64,000 bases of DNA from Halalkalibacter alkaliphilus (GTDB lineage Bacteria; Bacillota; Bacilli; Bacillales; Bacillaceae_D), in the NCBI RefSeq assembly GCF_023555415.1, contig NZ_JAKRYL010000002.1, positions 124,001-188,000 on the forward strand, given 5' to 3'. The translations under genes were made by a program, and so were the position numbers. The notes below the pieces were generated by a model, which was not told the origin of the DNA, made no database searches, and worked only from the letters and a program-made list of their open reading frames with translations. The number at the start of each line of letters is the position of its first letter. The first letter of the stretch is position 1. Shown piece by piece: positions 38,078 to 46,516 of this stretch.

Positions 38078-40657
38078 TTATTCAGTTTCAGCTTCTTCTT
38101 CTTCTTCATTTGTTGCTGTGTCACCATCACCAGTTTGATCATCATCTTCTTCTGGCTCATCATCTTCGAGTTCATCAAGAGGATCTGGAATCGTCACTTC
38201 CTCTTCTTCTTCAACTTCTTCCTCGATTTCCTCTTCAACTTCTTCTTCAACTTCTTCTTCTTCAATTTTCACTTGAACAGAAGCTGGGTCACTGCGCAGG
38301 CTACTATCCTCATCTGAAATAGCTATGACACTAAAGACATAACTTGAGCCTGGTTGCGGGTCCCCGAATATATATTGCATCTCTTTCTTACGCTCAAGCG
38401 TTTGAGCACTTCCACCATCAATAGCTACTTGTATTTCAAATGTTACATTATCGGCATGCTCTTCTGGATAATCCCAAGTAACAATAATTTGATTTGCGCT
38501 TTCTTCGTAATTTGCCATTAAATTTGTAGGAGCATCAAGACGTTTAAATTGTTCAGATACTCGAGTTGGCTCATTCCCACGAACGAATAGCTCATAAATG
38601 ATTTCACTTTGTGGTGTGAAATCACTAGGCAGTAAGCCGGTAGAGCGTTCAACTCCAACACGGACAACGGAGTTTGGCATCGTGAAATCCTCTGTTTCAA
38701 TATCAGCAGAGATATTTTGCATAATAGCTTTAAAGATTTGCTGAGCGGCTTGACGTGAATTTGCACCACTAGGGAAATAGTTATTACTTATATCCTCTGG
38801 TTGGCGAGAGAACCCTGTCCAAACAGAAAGTGTGTAGTTAGTTGTATAGCCAGAAAACCAAATGTCAGGAACAGCACCTTCAGGATAACCGCGGGCTTCA
38901 CGAGTTTCTCGAGCAAAGTTTGTCGTACCTGTTTTTCCAGCCATTGGAAGGTTAGGTATATTGGCTACGCCACCAGTTCCATTTGTAACAGCCGTTTTTA
39001 GCATATCTGTAATCATATAAGCTGTGTAATCACTCATCGCCTGGCTTGATTCCGGCTGCATATTAATAATACGACCATCAGGAAATTCGACTTTACGAAC
39101 CGTGTATGGCTCTGTAAACATCCCATTGTTTCCAAATGCAGCATACGCTCCAGCAAGTTCTTTTGTTGTCACACCAGTGTGAAAACCTCCTAATGAATAT
39201 GCTTCATCTATCTGCGTTTGGCCTTCTGGTAATTCAAATGTAAGCCCTAAACCTTCACCAAATGATTGGGCACGACTTAGTCCAACTTCTTGTAATGCTT
39301 TTACGGCTGGGACATTCCTAGAACGTGCTAAAGCAGTACGCATGGACATTGGTCCTTGAAATTGACGGTCAAAGTTATTAATCGGTGTACCGTCAGCATA
39401 AGAATGGGCTTCATCAACGATTCGGTGAGCGGTTGACCATTGTAAATATTCAATCGCTGGACCGTAATCTAGAATCGGTTTAATCGTTGATCCTGGCTGT
39501 CTGCGGTCATCAGTTGCAAGGTTATACCCTCGTTGGTAGCCTGTATCTTCACGACCGCTTCCGAGCGCCTTAATTTGTCCTGTTTTCGTATCGAGAAGGG
39601 TAACAGCTGCCGTGAAATCTTCATTGTCAGGATAGACGTTCACAAATTCATCAGTCTGAAGTACTCTCTCGACGTGCTCCTGTGCACTAACATCAAGCGT
39701 TGTATAAATTTTTAGTCCTGCATTATAAATATCGTTAATGGTGATTCCTTCCATAGCTTCAAGCTCAGCTAGAACTTGATTATAAAAAGCTTCATACGGA
39801 TAGGATTCACGTTCAGTTAACACTAATTGATCCGCAAGAGGGATAGCCATTGCTTCTTGAGCTTGCTCACTTGTAATTTTACCGTGGTGCTCCATTAACG
39901 ATAGAACAAGATTCCGTCTACTTTCCGCAGCTTCAGGGTTTTTCGTTGGGTCATAGAAGCTCGGACGACGAGGGATTCCTGCAAGTAATGCAGCATCTGC
40001 TAAACTAAGTTCTTCAACAGATTTGTTAAAGTACGTACGTGATGCTAATTCCACACCGTATACACCAGAACCAAGATAAATTTGATTTAAATACATTTCA
40101 AGAATTTGGTCTTTAGAATATTGTTGTTCTAGTTTAATAGCCAAATATTGCTCTTGAACTTTTCTCGTTAACTGCTTTTGTTCATTTAAAAATAAGTTTT
40201 TAACGAGCTGTTGCGTAATTGTACTAGCTCCTTCAGCTCCAAATCCTTCTCTTATATTTGCTCGAACAGCACCGAAAAGTCGTCTAATATCAATTCCAAA
40301 ATGATCTCTGAATCGAATATCCTCAACGGAGATAAATGCATCTTCCACAACTTGTGGCACGTCATGAATACTAACATTTTGTCTGCGTTCAGATGATTCT
40401 AATTGTGAGACAAACACGTCATCTTGATCATAAAACTGTGAACCTTGTGTCAGCATTAGCTTCTCTTCGTCAAGAGGAGGAGCGCCTTGAATCATTGCAA
40501 AGACGGTAATCCCTCCAGCAATAACAGCAATAGCAGATAATGCGACAATCGCTACCAATATTTTTTTCCAAATTCCTTTTTTACTTGTCGTTGTTTTCTT
40601 TTTCGACTGTTCACGGGCTTGACGACGCCCTTGCCTTGTATTATTTTCATTCGACAT
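38078..40657 (-). CDS. ponA: Class A penicillin-binding protein 1A/1B
   Basis: 859-residue bifunctional peptidoglycan synthase. Basic cytoplasmic tail, membrane anchor at about 32-54, GT51 glycosyltransferase (catalytic Glu in SVEDIRFRDHFG near residue 109, EGASTITQQLVKN), transpeptidase with STIK at about 391, SRN in LARSRNVPAV and KTGTT at about 572, a fibronectin III domain (about 700-790), and a final 65-residue tail dominated by Glu/Asp. ATG at 40657 follows AAGGGAG; an upstream in-frame codon at 40687 has no site. Co-transcribed behind recU, 26 bases apart. Confidence 0.95.
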   Translation of the reverse strand: MSNENNTRQGRRQAREQSKKKTTTSKKGIWKKILVAIVALSAIAVIAGGITVFAMIQGAPPLDEEKLMLTQGSQFYDQDDVFVSQLESSERRQNVSIHDVPQVVEDAFISVEDIRFRDHFGIDIRRLFGAVRANIREGFGAEGASTITQQLVKNLFLNEQKQLTRKVQEQYLAIKLEQQYSKDQILEMYLNQIYLGSGVYGVELASRTYFNKSVEELSLADAALLAGIPRRPSFYDPTKNPEAAESRRNLVLSLMEHHGKITSEQAQEAMAIPLADQLVLTERESYPYEAFYNQVLAELEAMEGITINDIYNAGLKIYTTLDVSAQEHVERVLQTDEFVNVYPDNEDFTAAVTLLDTKTGQIKALGSGREDTGYQRGYNLATDDRRQPGSTIKPILDYGPAIEYLQWSTAHRIVDEAHSYADGTPINNFDRQFQGPMSMRTALARSRNVPAVKALQEVGLSRAQSFGEGLGLTFELPEGQTQIDEAYSLGGFHTGVTTKELAGAYAAFGNNGMFTEPYTVRKVEFPDGRIINMQPESSQAMSDYTAYMITDMLKTAVTNGTGGVANIPNLPMAGKTGTTNFARETREARGYPEGAVPDIWFSGYTTNYTLSVWTGFSRQPEDISNNYFPSGANSRQAAQQIFKAIMQNISADIETEDFTMPNSVVRVGVERSTGLLPSDFTPQSEIIYELFVRGNEPTRVSEQFKRLDAPTNLMANYEESANQIIVTWDYPEEHADNVTFEIQVAIDGGSAQTLERKKEMQYIFGDPQPGSSYVFSVIAISDEDSSLRSDPASVQVKIEEEEVEEEVEEEIEEEVEEEEEVTIPDPLDELEDDEPEEDDDQTGDGDTATNEEEEEAETE

Positions 40658-40683
40658 CGTAATTTCTCCCTTTCTCTCTAAGT

Positions 40684-41301
40684 TCATTTATCTTGTAAAT
40701 AAACTGTGTCGATTACTTGTAAGTAATCAATACGTGGATGATATCCTATTTTAATCAAAAAACCCAATTTTTCAATATCTAACTTACGAATTGATTTTCT
40801 AGAAGTTTCTTTTTGTTCATAAAATTGTATTAAATGTTTTGCATCAAGCAAGTAAATTTCATCAGTGAGTGAAAAGCGCAAAATGACAAAAGCAATTCCA
40901 TTTTGTTGTTGTACTTGTTTCATATGCTCAATCTGATGCTTGTGAAAATTTTGCAATGGAAAAGAAGTCTTATTTTTTGTTTCCTTTGCTTCAAAATCTA
41001 GATAATGTCCCTTGTAAACTCCATTATAATCGGTTGTTGATGCTTGTTTAAAATAGGCTTCTTTAATCACTGCTGCACTACGTTTTGGATAGTCAACTTG
41101 GACTATTTGTACAGGTGTCGGCTTTTTATGAATAACAGCAATTGATTTTTCAAGGTAATATTGGTTCGTTTCGTTTAAATCATCTTCTAACGTCATTCCA
41201 CGGTTGCTATACGTCAACTCTTTTTTTCGAACTTTTTTTGTAGGGGACTTTTGCTCGTTAAAACGCCGTCCATTTGGATAACGTATCGCCATTCTTTTCA
41301 C
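40684..41301 (-). CDS. recU: Holliday junction resolvase RecU
   Basis: Resolves four-way junctions during recombination and chromosome segregation. 202-205 residues: basic N-terminus (IRYPNGRRF), [17 protein letters not shown], metal-binding core [21 protein letters not shown] with the D-E-K triad, and [10 protein letters not shown]. The start is either GTG 41301 or ATG 41292; B. subtilis RecU begins close to the latter. First gene of the recU-ponA operon, divergent from yppC. Confidence 0.94.
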   Translation of the reverse strand: MKRMAIRYPNGRRFNEQKSPTKKVRKKELTYSNRGMTLEDDLNETNQYYLEKSIAVIHKKPTPVQIVQVDYPKRSAAVIKEAYFKQASTTDYNGVYKGHYLDFEAKETKNKTSFPLQNFHKHQIEHMKQVQQQNGIAFVILRFSLTDEIYLLDAKHLIQFYEQKETSRKSIRKLDIEKLGFLIKIGYHPRIDYLQVIDTVYLQDK

Positions 41302-41448
41302 AAACCTTTCAAATACGAAATCATTTATGTGAATGGAACTACTGAAAACTAGAAACAGTAAAAGTAGACTCCATCAAGTAATCTTACCATAATAAGTCAA
41401 GTAACTGGTATAGATTTTCTTGTAAAACTACCGAGGAGAAGTCAAAAT

Positions 41449-42390
41449 ATGAAACAATCAAAAATTATAAATGAAATAAAAAGAAAAACCGAAATCGGCA
41501 ACATTGATAATATTTCACGTACCGTAATTTATGAAGGCTTTTATAAAAAAAATCCTGAAATAAAATGGGCTTTATTAGCAGGATTGGTATCAAGGAATGC
41601 TGGCTGGAATATGACGGATTTAAAAAGCAAATGGTTTCAACAATTAATAACGGGCCCTTTTAGTGACTTATTGTTCCAAACATTTGAAAGGGCAAATTGG
41701 ACGATTTTCGCTGATGCATACCCACAACTACTATGGTACGAATTTTCTAAAAAACAAAAGCACGCGGACTTTTCATTACTTAAACAACTAGAAGTGTCGG
41801 AATTTATGCAAAAGGAATGGAAGTGGTTTTGGGATTTTGGAGATGAAGAAAGACTTTGTACATCATTAATTATCAATGAGCAATTTACAATTGAGGAACC
41901 CGTTATGAAACATCCTCTTTATCAAAAGAAAGTTTTTTCATCTCTCGTTTATTTCTTAGAAGAACATGCACATATGAGCTATGTCATTTTTCCGAGTATG
42001 GAAAAAAAAATATATGGCCTGTACGTCCGTAATTTTAAGAAGGTTAAGTCGAGGATTTGGTTAGGGAGGCAGTTACAATCTCTTTTATTTCACCCAGAGA
42101 TCCATGATTCTATTTATCAATTTTGCTTAGCTACAGTTCCAACAGGTTCAAGAAATGACTATGAACAATACTTCAGGTGGTCCACTGGTAATACGAGTCC
42201 AAAGCTTAGAGAAACATATCCTATAGTGGCTCATCATTGGAAGAAGAAGATCGATTGGTCACAATCGGTAAAGAAAACAGAGTGCTATTTCTCAAATCTA
42301 AGAAAAATACAGCCTGTTGATCGAACGAAATGGTTACAAAAAAAATGGATTGAAATTTATTTAATGCAAAAGGTAAAAGGATCTCTATGA
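41449..42390 (+). CDS. yppC: DUF2515 family protein YppC
   Basis: 313-residue protein, rich in aromatic and basic residues, divergent from recU exactly as yppC is in B. subtilis. Conserved segments: ISRTVIYEGFYKKNPEIKWA and LAGLVSRNAGWNMTDLKS. No membrane helix or catalytic motif that I can name. GAGGAGAAG is 8 bases before the ATG. Confidence 0.87.
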   Translation: MKQSKIINEIKRKTEIGNIDNISRTVIYEGFYKKNPEIKWALLAGLVSRNAGWNMTDLKSKWFQQLITGPFSDLLFQTFERANWTIFADAYPQLLWYEFSKKQKHADFSLLKQLEVSEFMQKEWKWFWDFGDEERLCTSLIINEQFTIEEPVMKHPLYQKKVFSSLVYFLEEHAHMSYVIFPSMEKKIYGLYVRNFKKVKSRIWLGRQLQSLLFHPEIHDSIYQFCLATVPTGSRNDYEQYFRWSTGNTSPKLRETYPIVAHHWKKKIDWSQSVKKTECYFSNLRKIQPVDRTKWLQKKWIEIYLMQKVKGSL

Positions 42391-42421
42391 AATGGAAGAG
42401 GAGAGAACTCTAAAATAAACG

Positions 42422-42463
42422 AGGGTACTGAATCAGTAACTTTGACTGCTTCAGTACCCTTTT
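42422..42463 (+). terminator. Hairpin after yppC
   Basis: AGGGTACTGAA (42422-42432) and TTCAGTACCCT (42450-42460) pair perfectly, with further CAG/CTG pairing in the loop, followed by TTTC. A diverged member of the GAGGGCACTG family; it also lies just past the sspM stop on the other strand. Confidence 0.75.
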
Positions 42464-42469
42464 CATACA

Positions 42470-42589
42470 TTATTCAGCCGGGCGGTTTGGTCCACCTAGC
42501 TTCTTATCGCCTGTGTATCCTTCTTTTCTTTGCTCTTTTGTTTTATCGGCAGTATTCATTTCACTATTACGTTTACGCTCTTTATTCAT
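42470..42589 (-). CDS. sspM: Small acid-soluble spore protein M
   Basis: 39-residue basic protein, too short for most gene-length limits. Its C-terminus, GDKKLGGPNRPAE, is almost the same as the end of B. subtilis SspM (DKKLGGPNRPST), and the gene lies in the ypp region as there. SspM is a minor core protein of dormant spores made in the forespore. AAAGGAGGCG stands 8 bases before the ATG, and a consensus sigma-G promoter lies directly upstream. Confidence 0.9.
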   Translation of the reverse strand: MNKERKRNSEMNTADKTKEQRKEGYTGDKKLGGPNRPAE

Positions 42590-42611
42590 ATCGGACGCCT
42601 CCTTTCATCTG

Positions 42612-42641
42612 TAGTATGTGAATCCACAGTCTTCGACATTC
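42612..42641 (-). promoter_or_regulatory. Sigma-G promoter of sspM
   Basis: On the minus strand GAATG (42637-42641) and CATACTA (42612-42618) are 18 bases apart, fitting the known sigma-G consensus GHATR-18-CATWHTA at every position. The start site would fall near 42604, giving a leader of only about 16 bases. Confidence 0.75.
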
Positions 42642-42817
42642 GTAATGAATGCGAACAAAAAAATAACAAGTTTTGTCAAAATCCGAACGTATTTGTGTGA
42701 GAAAGGGTTATTCTCACTTTCTTTGCCGAATCAGTTCTAGTTTTGTCAGGCTTGGAGGGATTTCATACACAAAGGAGAATTCGTTGTACAAGACCAAAAA
42801 TTAGGGAGGTACGTCTG

Positions 42818-43363
42818 ATGGAAATGACTATGAAAACAAAAGAGGTATCTGAGCAGTTAGGTGTGAATCCAACAACGGTACAACGGTGGGCGAAATATTT
42901 TGGTTTAGTGTGTGAGACAAATGAACATGGACATTATTTATTTACAGATGAACATGTGGCGATTATGCGAAACGTGCAAGATCAACTTAAAGAAGGAAAA
43001 CGGATGAGAGATATTCAAATAAAGGGTAACAATGTGAAAGCTGTTGAAGTGAATAAGCATTTTGTAGAAACTTCGGCGTACGAAGAAAAACTGGAAGCTG
43101 TTATGAGTCGGGTGAATGAATTAGATGAAAAAATCTCTCAAAAAGCAGATGATGTTGTTAGCTATCAGTTGTTAAAACATCGTACGGAGTTAGAGGATAT
43201 GATGAAAATGATTAAAAGTCTTGAAGAACGCCTGTGCGAGATGGAAAGCAAAGTTCATCAGCCAGTAAGGGCAGTATCAGACAATGATGAATTGCCAATG
43301 GTTGTTGGAGGGAACGTTAAACCGAAAAAATGGCGCTCTTTTATGCAGCTATTTTCACTATAA
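42818..43363 (+). CDS. racA: RacA-like chromosome-anchoring protein
   Basis: 181 residues: MerR-type helix-turn-helix at the N-terminus (TKEVSEQLGVNPTTVQRWAKYFGL, residues about 6-29, with GHYLFTDEHVAIM wing), a coiled coil (about 90-150) and a basic C-terminus ending KKWRSFMQLFSL. RacA binds the origin region and links it to the cell pole during sporulation through DivIVA. Length and layout match (184 residues in B. subtilis). ATG at 42818 has AGGGAGG 8 bases upstream; a longer upstream frame is unsupported. Its place beside sspM is fitting for a sporulation gene. Confidence 0.85.
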   Translation: MEMTMKTKEVSEQLGVNPTTVQRWAKYFGLVCETNEHGHYLFTDEHVAIMRNVQDQLKEGKRMRDIQIKGNNVKAVEVNKHFVETSAYEEKLEAVMSRVNELDEKISQKADDVVSYQLLKHRTELEDMMKMIKSLEERLCEMESKVHQPVRAVSDNDELPMVVGGNVKPKKWRSFMQLFSL

Positions 43364-43477
43364 GCTTTTGTGCAAAAAGAGGTAATTTTCCCTTTTTCAA
43401 CACGCTCTATAAAAATGAGACAACTTCCTTTTAATTAGAAGGGCCTTTCTGCTAAGATTGGGAGCGGAGGTGCTGAA

Positions 43478-43852
43478 ATGAGTGAAGTAAACCGTTCCCA
43501 ATTAACTACTTTAACTGAAGAGTTACGTCGTTTAAATAAAGAAGCTGAAAAAATGTATGTTGAGACTGTTAGAGCAGATGAAAATTATGAACCTGATTTT
43601 TACGGAGTCGTTAAACCTTTTGCCGAAAATGTAGATCGTGTGAGAAGTGAATGGTTGCCATTGGCGAAAAATTTCGTTCAAAATGAGAAGCCAATGCATT
43701 TACATCCTAGTCAATTACAACAAACTGAAGAAAACCTAGAAATTGTCGCGATTAAGACTTTTTATAAAGAGACAGGGAGAAAACGGCAAATGGAAACATA
43801 TAAGTCTGTTGAATACGTTTTGAAACAACTGATCGATGCATTACAACAATAA
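43478..43852 (+). CDS. yppE: DUF1798 family protein YppE
   Basis: 124-residue all-helical soluble protein. Recognised from family features: FYGVVKPFAENVDRVRSEWLPLA and a helix pair ending YVLKQLIDAL. The B. subtilis homologue has a known four-helix fold but no assigned function. GGAGCGGAGGTG precedes the ATG. Confidence 0.88.
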   Translation: MSEVNRSQLTTLTEELRRLNKEAEKMYVETVRADENYEPDFYGVVKPFAENVDRVRSEWLPLAKNFVQNEKPMHLHPSQLQQTEENLEIVAIKTFYKETGRKRQMETYKSVEYVLKQLIDALQQ

Positions 43853-43862
43853 AAATAAAAAT

Positions 43863-43895
43863 AGCTGACACATATTAGATGTGTCAGCTGTTTTT
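43863..43895. terminator. Bidirectional terminator between yppE and the TRIC gene
   Basis: AGCTGACACAT and ATGTGTCAGCT pair perfectly around ATTAG; GTTTTTA follows on the plus side and A-rich sequence precedes, giving a T run on the minus strand. Confidence 0.9.
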
Positions 43896-43896
43896 A

Positions 43897-44523
43897 TTAG
43901 AGGCTCGTATTTGTTTTTTCGGGAAAGCTCTTTAACTCACGTCTCGGAAGCTGCCATTTGTAATGGACCGATAACATCCTAAGAATAATGACAGAAACAA
44001 ATAAGACGATATAGCCCATAGGAGTTGTGACAACATGCAGACCAATAAGTGCACCAGCTACCATTGTCCAAACAATGTAAATTTCTTGTTGCAAGAATAA
44101 TGGCTTCCTTCCAGCAAGAACATCTCTTATCATCCCACCACCTGTTCCGGTTAAGGCAGCAGCTACAATAACAGCAGACAATGGGTGGCCCATGTCCGTT
44201 GCATACATCGCACCTTGAATGGCAAAAGCAGAGAGGCCAATCGCATCAAACAAAAGACCAAATTTAATCCATTGTTGATGCAATATAACAGGAAACAGGA
44301 AAGCGATCGTCATAACAACGATAGCAATAATAAATAACGAACCTTGTTCCCATAGAGCTGAAACCGGAACTCCAATTAAAAGGTTTCGTACAGCTCCTCC
44401 CCCGAATGCAGTAACAAGACCTAGTATATACACACCCATTAAATCATATTTTTCTTCCATCGCAACAATGGCTCCACTTAGTGCAAAAGCAATCGTTCCG
44501 ATAATAGTTAGTACTTCCCACAT
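43897..44523 (-). CDS. TRIC-type (UPF0126) cation channel family protein
   Basis: 208-residue membrane protein with seven hydrophobic segments arranged as two three-helix repeats plus one. Each repeat has the glycine-rich family motif: AFGGGAVRNLLIG in the first and GTGGGMIRDVLAG in the second. Bacterial members of this family form trimeric cation channels. ATG at 44523 is preferred since AGGAG is 9 bases upstream; the ATG at 44532 directly abuts the site. Confidence 0.88.
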   Translation of the reverse strand: MWEVLTIIGTIAFALSGAIVAMEEKYDLMGVYILGLVTAFGGGAVRNLLIGVPVSALWEQGSLFIIAIVVMTIAFLFPVILHQQWIKFGLLFDAIGLSAFAIQGAMYATDMGHPLSAVIVAAALTGTGGGMIRDVLAGRKPLFLQQEIYIVWTMVAGALIGLHVVTTPMGYIVLFVSVIILRMLSVHYKWQLPRRELKSFPEKTNTSL

Positions 44524-44573
44524 GTCGGTCATCTCCTATTAATATCGTAAGCATGAAAAAGGAGGTGTCCCAA

Positions 44574-44715
44574 CGAGGGTACTAAAAAAGGTTTTTCAGT
44601 ACTCTCGAAACAATGTACGATGCCGTTGCCTAGTAGAAAGAAGTGTCTCTCACTTAAAAAGCCTTCTATGAGTGGTTTCCTCATAGAAGGCGTACAACGT
44701 GCGGAGCCATTGCCT
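44574..44715 (+). repeat. Dispersed composite repeat, copy B (best preserved)
   Basis: Hairpin CGAGGGTACT...AGTACTCTCG (44574-44607), then AAACAATGT, GCCGTTGCCTAG, GAAGTGTCTCTCACTTAAAAAG, an 11-bp perfect hairpin CCTTCTATGAG/CTCATAGAAGG (44662-44690) and GTGCGGAGCCATTGCC. Copies A, C and D are at 2696, 8884 and 9661. GGTGTCCCAA just before it (44565) is a half arm of the other hairpin flavour. Confidence 0.85.
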
Positions 44716-44741
44716 CCTCTTTTCTTGGTTAAACAGTGTCA

Positions 44742-44939
44742 TTAACCATTATCACGAAACGAATAAAAAATCATAGTAACAAGTGTTAATATTGACATAA
44801 TTGTAAGAGCTAGGACAAGCATACCTGAAGGTTCACTGCTTGCTGCTTCTTCAGATCCGCCACCTGCACCTAGTACTTGTACTGGCAAAAGAAACAACAC
44901 AAACATAATTGCTGTTAATACTGAAATCTTTTTTCCCAT
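44742..44939 (-). CDS. Small membrane protein, 65 residues
   Basis: N-terminal signal sequence (VLTAIMFVLFLLPVQVLGA), a short Gly/Ser/Glu linker, then a single membrane helix (MLVLALTIMSILTLVTMIFY) and a short RDNG tail. Not recognised. AAGGAGGGG is 5 bases before the ATG at 44939, which makes translation very likely. Isolated on the minus strand between repeat copy B and ilvA. Confidence 0.72.
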   Translation of the reverse strand: MGKKISVLTAIMFVLFLLPVQVLGAGGGSEEAASSEPSGMLVLALTIMSILTLVTMIFYSFRDNG

Positions 44940-45192
44940 GGTCACCCCTCCTTGAATAAAACAAACAATGTTTCAAATGACATATGTATTTGTTATAAAT
45001 TACAATGTACCCTCTTTATTATAGTTACGAATGATTAAATAATCAATGATCAAAAAACGAATAGGGTGTAAGCGTCATCATTTGCTCTTTTCACTCATTA
45101 CGATACAGAGGGGTTACGCAATGATAGCCGGTATGATAAGATAAACGTATTGTAAAAGTAGAGACAGTTTTTAAAGTGAAAGGATTACGATT

Positions 45193-46440
45193 ATGGGAAC
45201 CGTACATATTGAAGATATTATCATTGCGAACCAACGCTTAAAGGATGTAGTGACACATACTCCGTTACAAAAAAATGAAGTATTATCAGAGCGTTATCAA
45301 TGTAACGTGTATTTAAAACGAGAAGACCTGCAAGTAGTTCGGTCATTTAAGATTAGAGGTGCGTTTCATCAAATTTCTAGTCTATCGAGAGAAGAGTTAA
45401 ATAATGGTGTTGTTTGTGCAAGTGCAGGAAACCATGCTCAAGGAGTGGCTTACTCTTGTCGAACGCTGAAAATTAAAGGAAGAATTTTTATGCCGTCAAC
45501 GACACCGCGTCAAAAAGTTGATCAAGTGAAATTTTTTGGTAAAGAATATGTTGACGTTGTGTTGTCTGGGGACACTTTTGATGACTCATTTAATGAAGCA
45601 ATGGAATATTGTAATGAACATGAAATGGCATTTATCCACCCATTTGATCAAGAAAAGATTGTTGCTGGTCAAGGTACGGTAGGAATGGAGATCATGAACG
45701 ATATTGATGAAAATATTGATTATTTATTCTCCTCGATTGGTGGAGGGGGATTAATAAGTGGAGTTGGAACTTATATTAAAAGCATAAGTCCACACACGAA
45801 AATCATTGGCTGTGAGCCTGCAGGTGCTCCTGCTATGAAAGAATCCCTTAAGAAGGGCCAAGTACTCGAACTTGAAAAAATTGATAAATTTGTAGATGGC
45901 GCAGCAGTGAAGAAAGTTGGACAAATTCCTTTTGAAATTTGTCAAAATGTTTTAGATGATATTGTATTAGTTCCTGAAGGGAAAATTTGTACAACAATTC
46001 TAGAATTGTATAATCAAAATGCGATTGTCGCTGAGCCAGCTGGAGCAATGTCAATTACGGCTCTTGACTTTTATAAAGAAGAAATTAAAGGCAAAACCGT
46101 TGTATGTGTTGTAAGTGGAGGTAACAACGATATTGGGAGAATGCAGGAAATGAGAGAGCGATCTTTAATCTATGAAGGACTTCAATATTATTTTATCGTT
46201 CAATTTCCTCAGCGTGCTGGAGCACTACGAGAATTTATTCAAGAGGTTCTAGGACCTGATGATGATATAACACGGTTTGAATATACAAAGAAAAACAACA
46301 AATCAAATGGACCTGTCTTACTTGGAATTGAGCTGAAATGTCGTGATGACTATCCAGGCCTCATAGATCGACTTTTGAAAAAAGGCTTTGATTACCAGGA
46401 AATTAATAAAGATGAGAGCTTATTTCACTTACTGATTTGA
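45193..46440 (+). CDS. ilvA: Threonine deaminase, short biosynthetic form
   Basis: PLP enzyme making 2-oxobutyrate from threonine, first step of isoleucine synthesis. 415 residues: PLP Lys53 in SFKIRGAF, SSIGGGGLISG phosphate loop, VVSGGNND, and one C-terminal ACT-like regulatory domain (about 335-415) as in Bacillus rather than the two of E. coli. AAAGG lies upstream of the ATG. It stands alone, away from an ilv operon, and a long repeat-filled gap follows. Confidence 0.94.
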   Translation: MGTVHIEDIIIANQRLKDVVTHTPLQKNEVLSERYQCNVYLKREDLQVVRSFKIRGAFHQISSLSREELNNGVVCASAGNHAQGVAYSCRTLKIKGRIFMPSTTPRQKVDQVKFFGKEYVDVVLSGDTFDDSFNEAMEYCNEHEMAFIHPFDQEKIVAGQGTVGMEIMNDIDENIDYLFSSIGGGGLISGVGTYIKSISPHTKIIGCEPAGAPAMKESLKKGQVLELEKIDKFVDGAAVKKVGQIPFEICQNVLDDIVLVPEGKICTTILELYNQNAIVAEPAGAMSITALDFYKEEIKGKTVVCVVSGGNNDIGRMQEMRERSLIYEGLQYYFIVQFPQRAGALREFIQEVLGPDDDITRFEYTKKNNKSNGPVLLGIELKCRDDYPGLIDRLLKKGFDYQEINKDESLFHLLI

Positions 46441-46516
46441 GGCTAAATCACGTGAAAACTTTAGGCGGACAGTAAGCTAGAAATTTAATTGAAACGATTG
46501 ATCAGTTGAATTTTAT

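Noticed and set aside
38060-38322. Plus-strand Phe/Leu-rich frames opposite the end of ponA
   Set aside because: They are the antisense of the Glu-rich PonA tail (GAA/GAG read as TTC/CTC) and not real membrane proteins.
42697-42750. Possible sigma-H promoter before racA (AAAGGGTTA ... GCCGAATCA)
   Set aside because: The spacing is about two bases too long and the -35 has a mismatch in its core, so it was not called.
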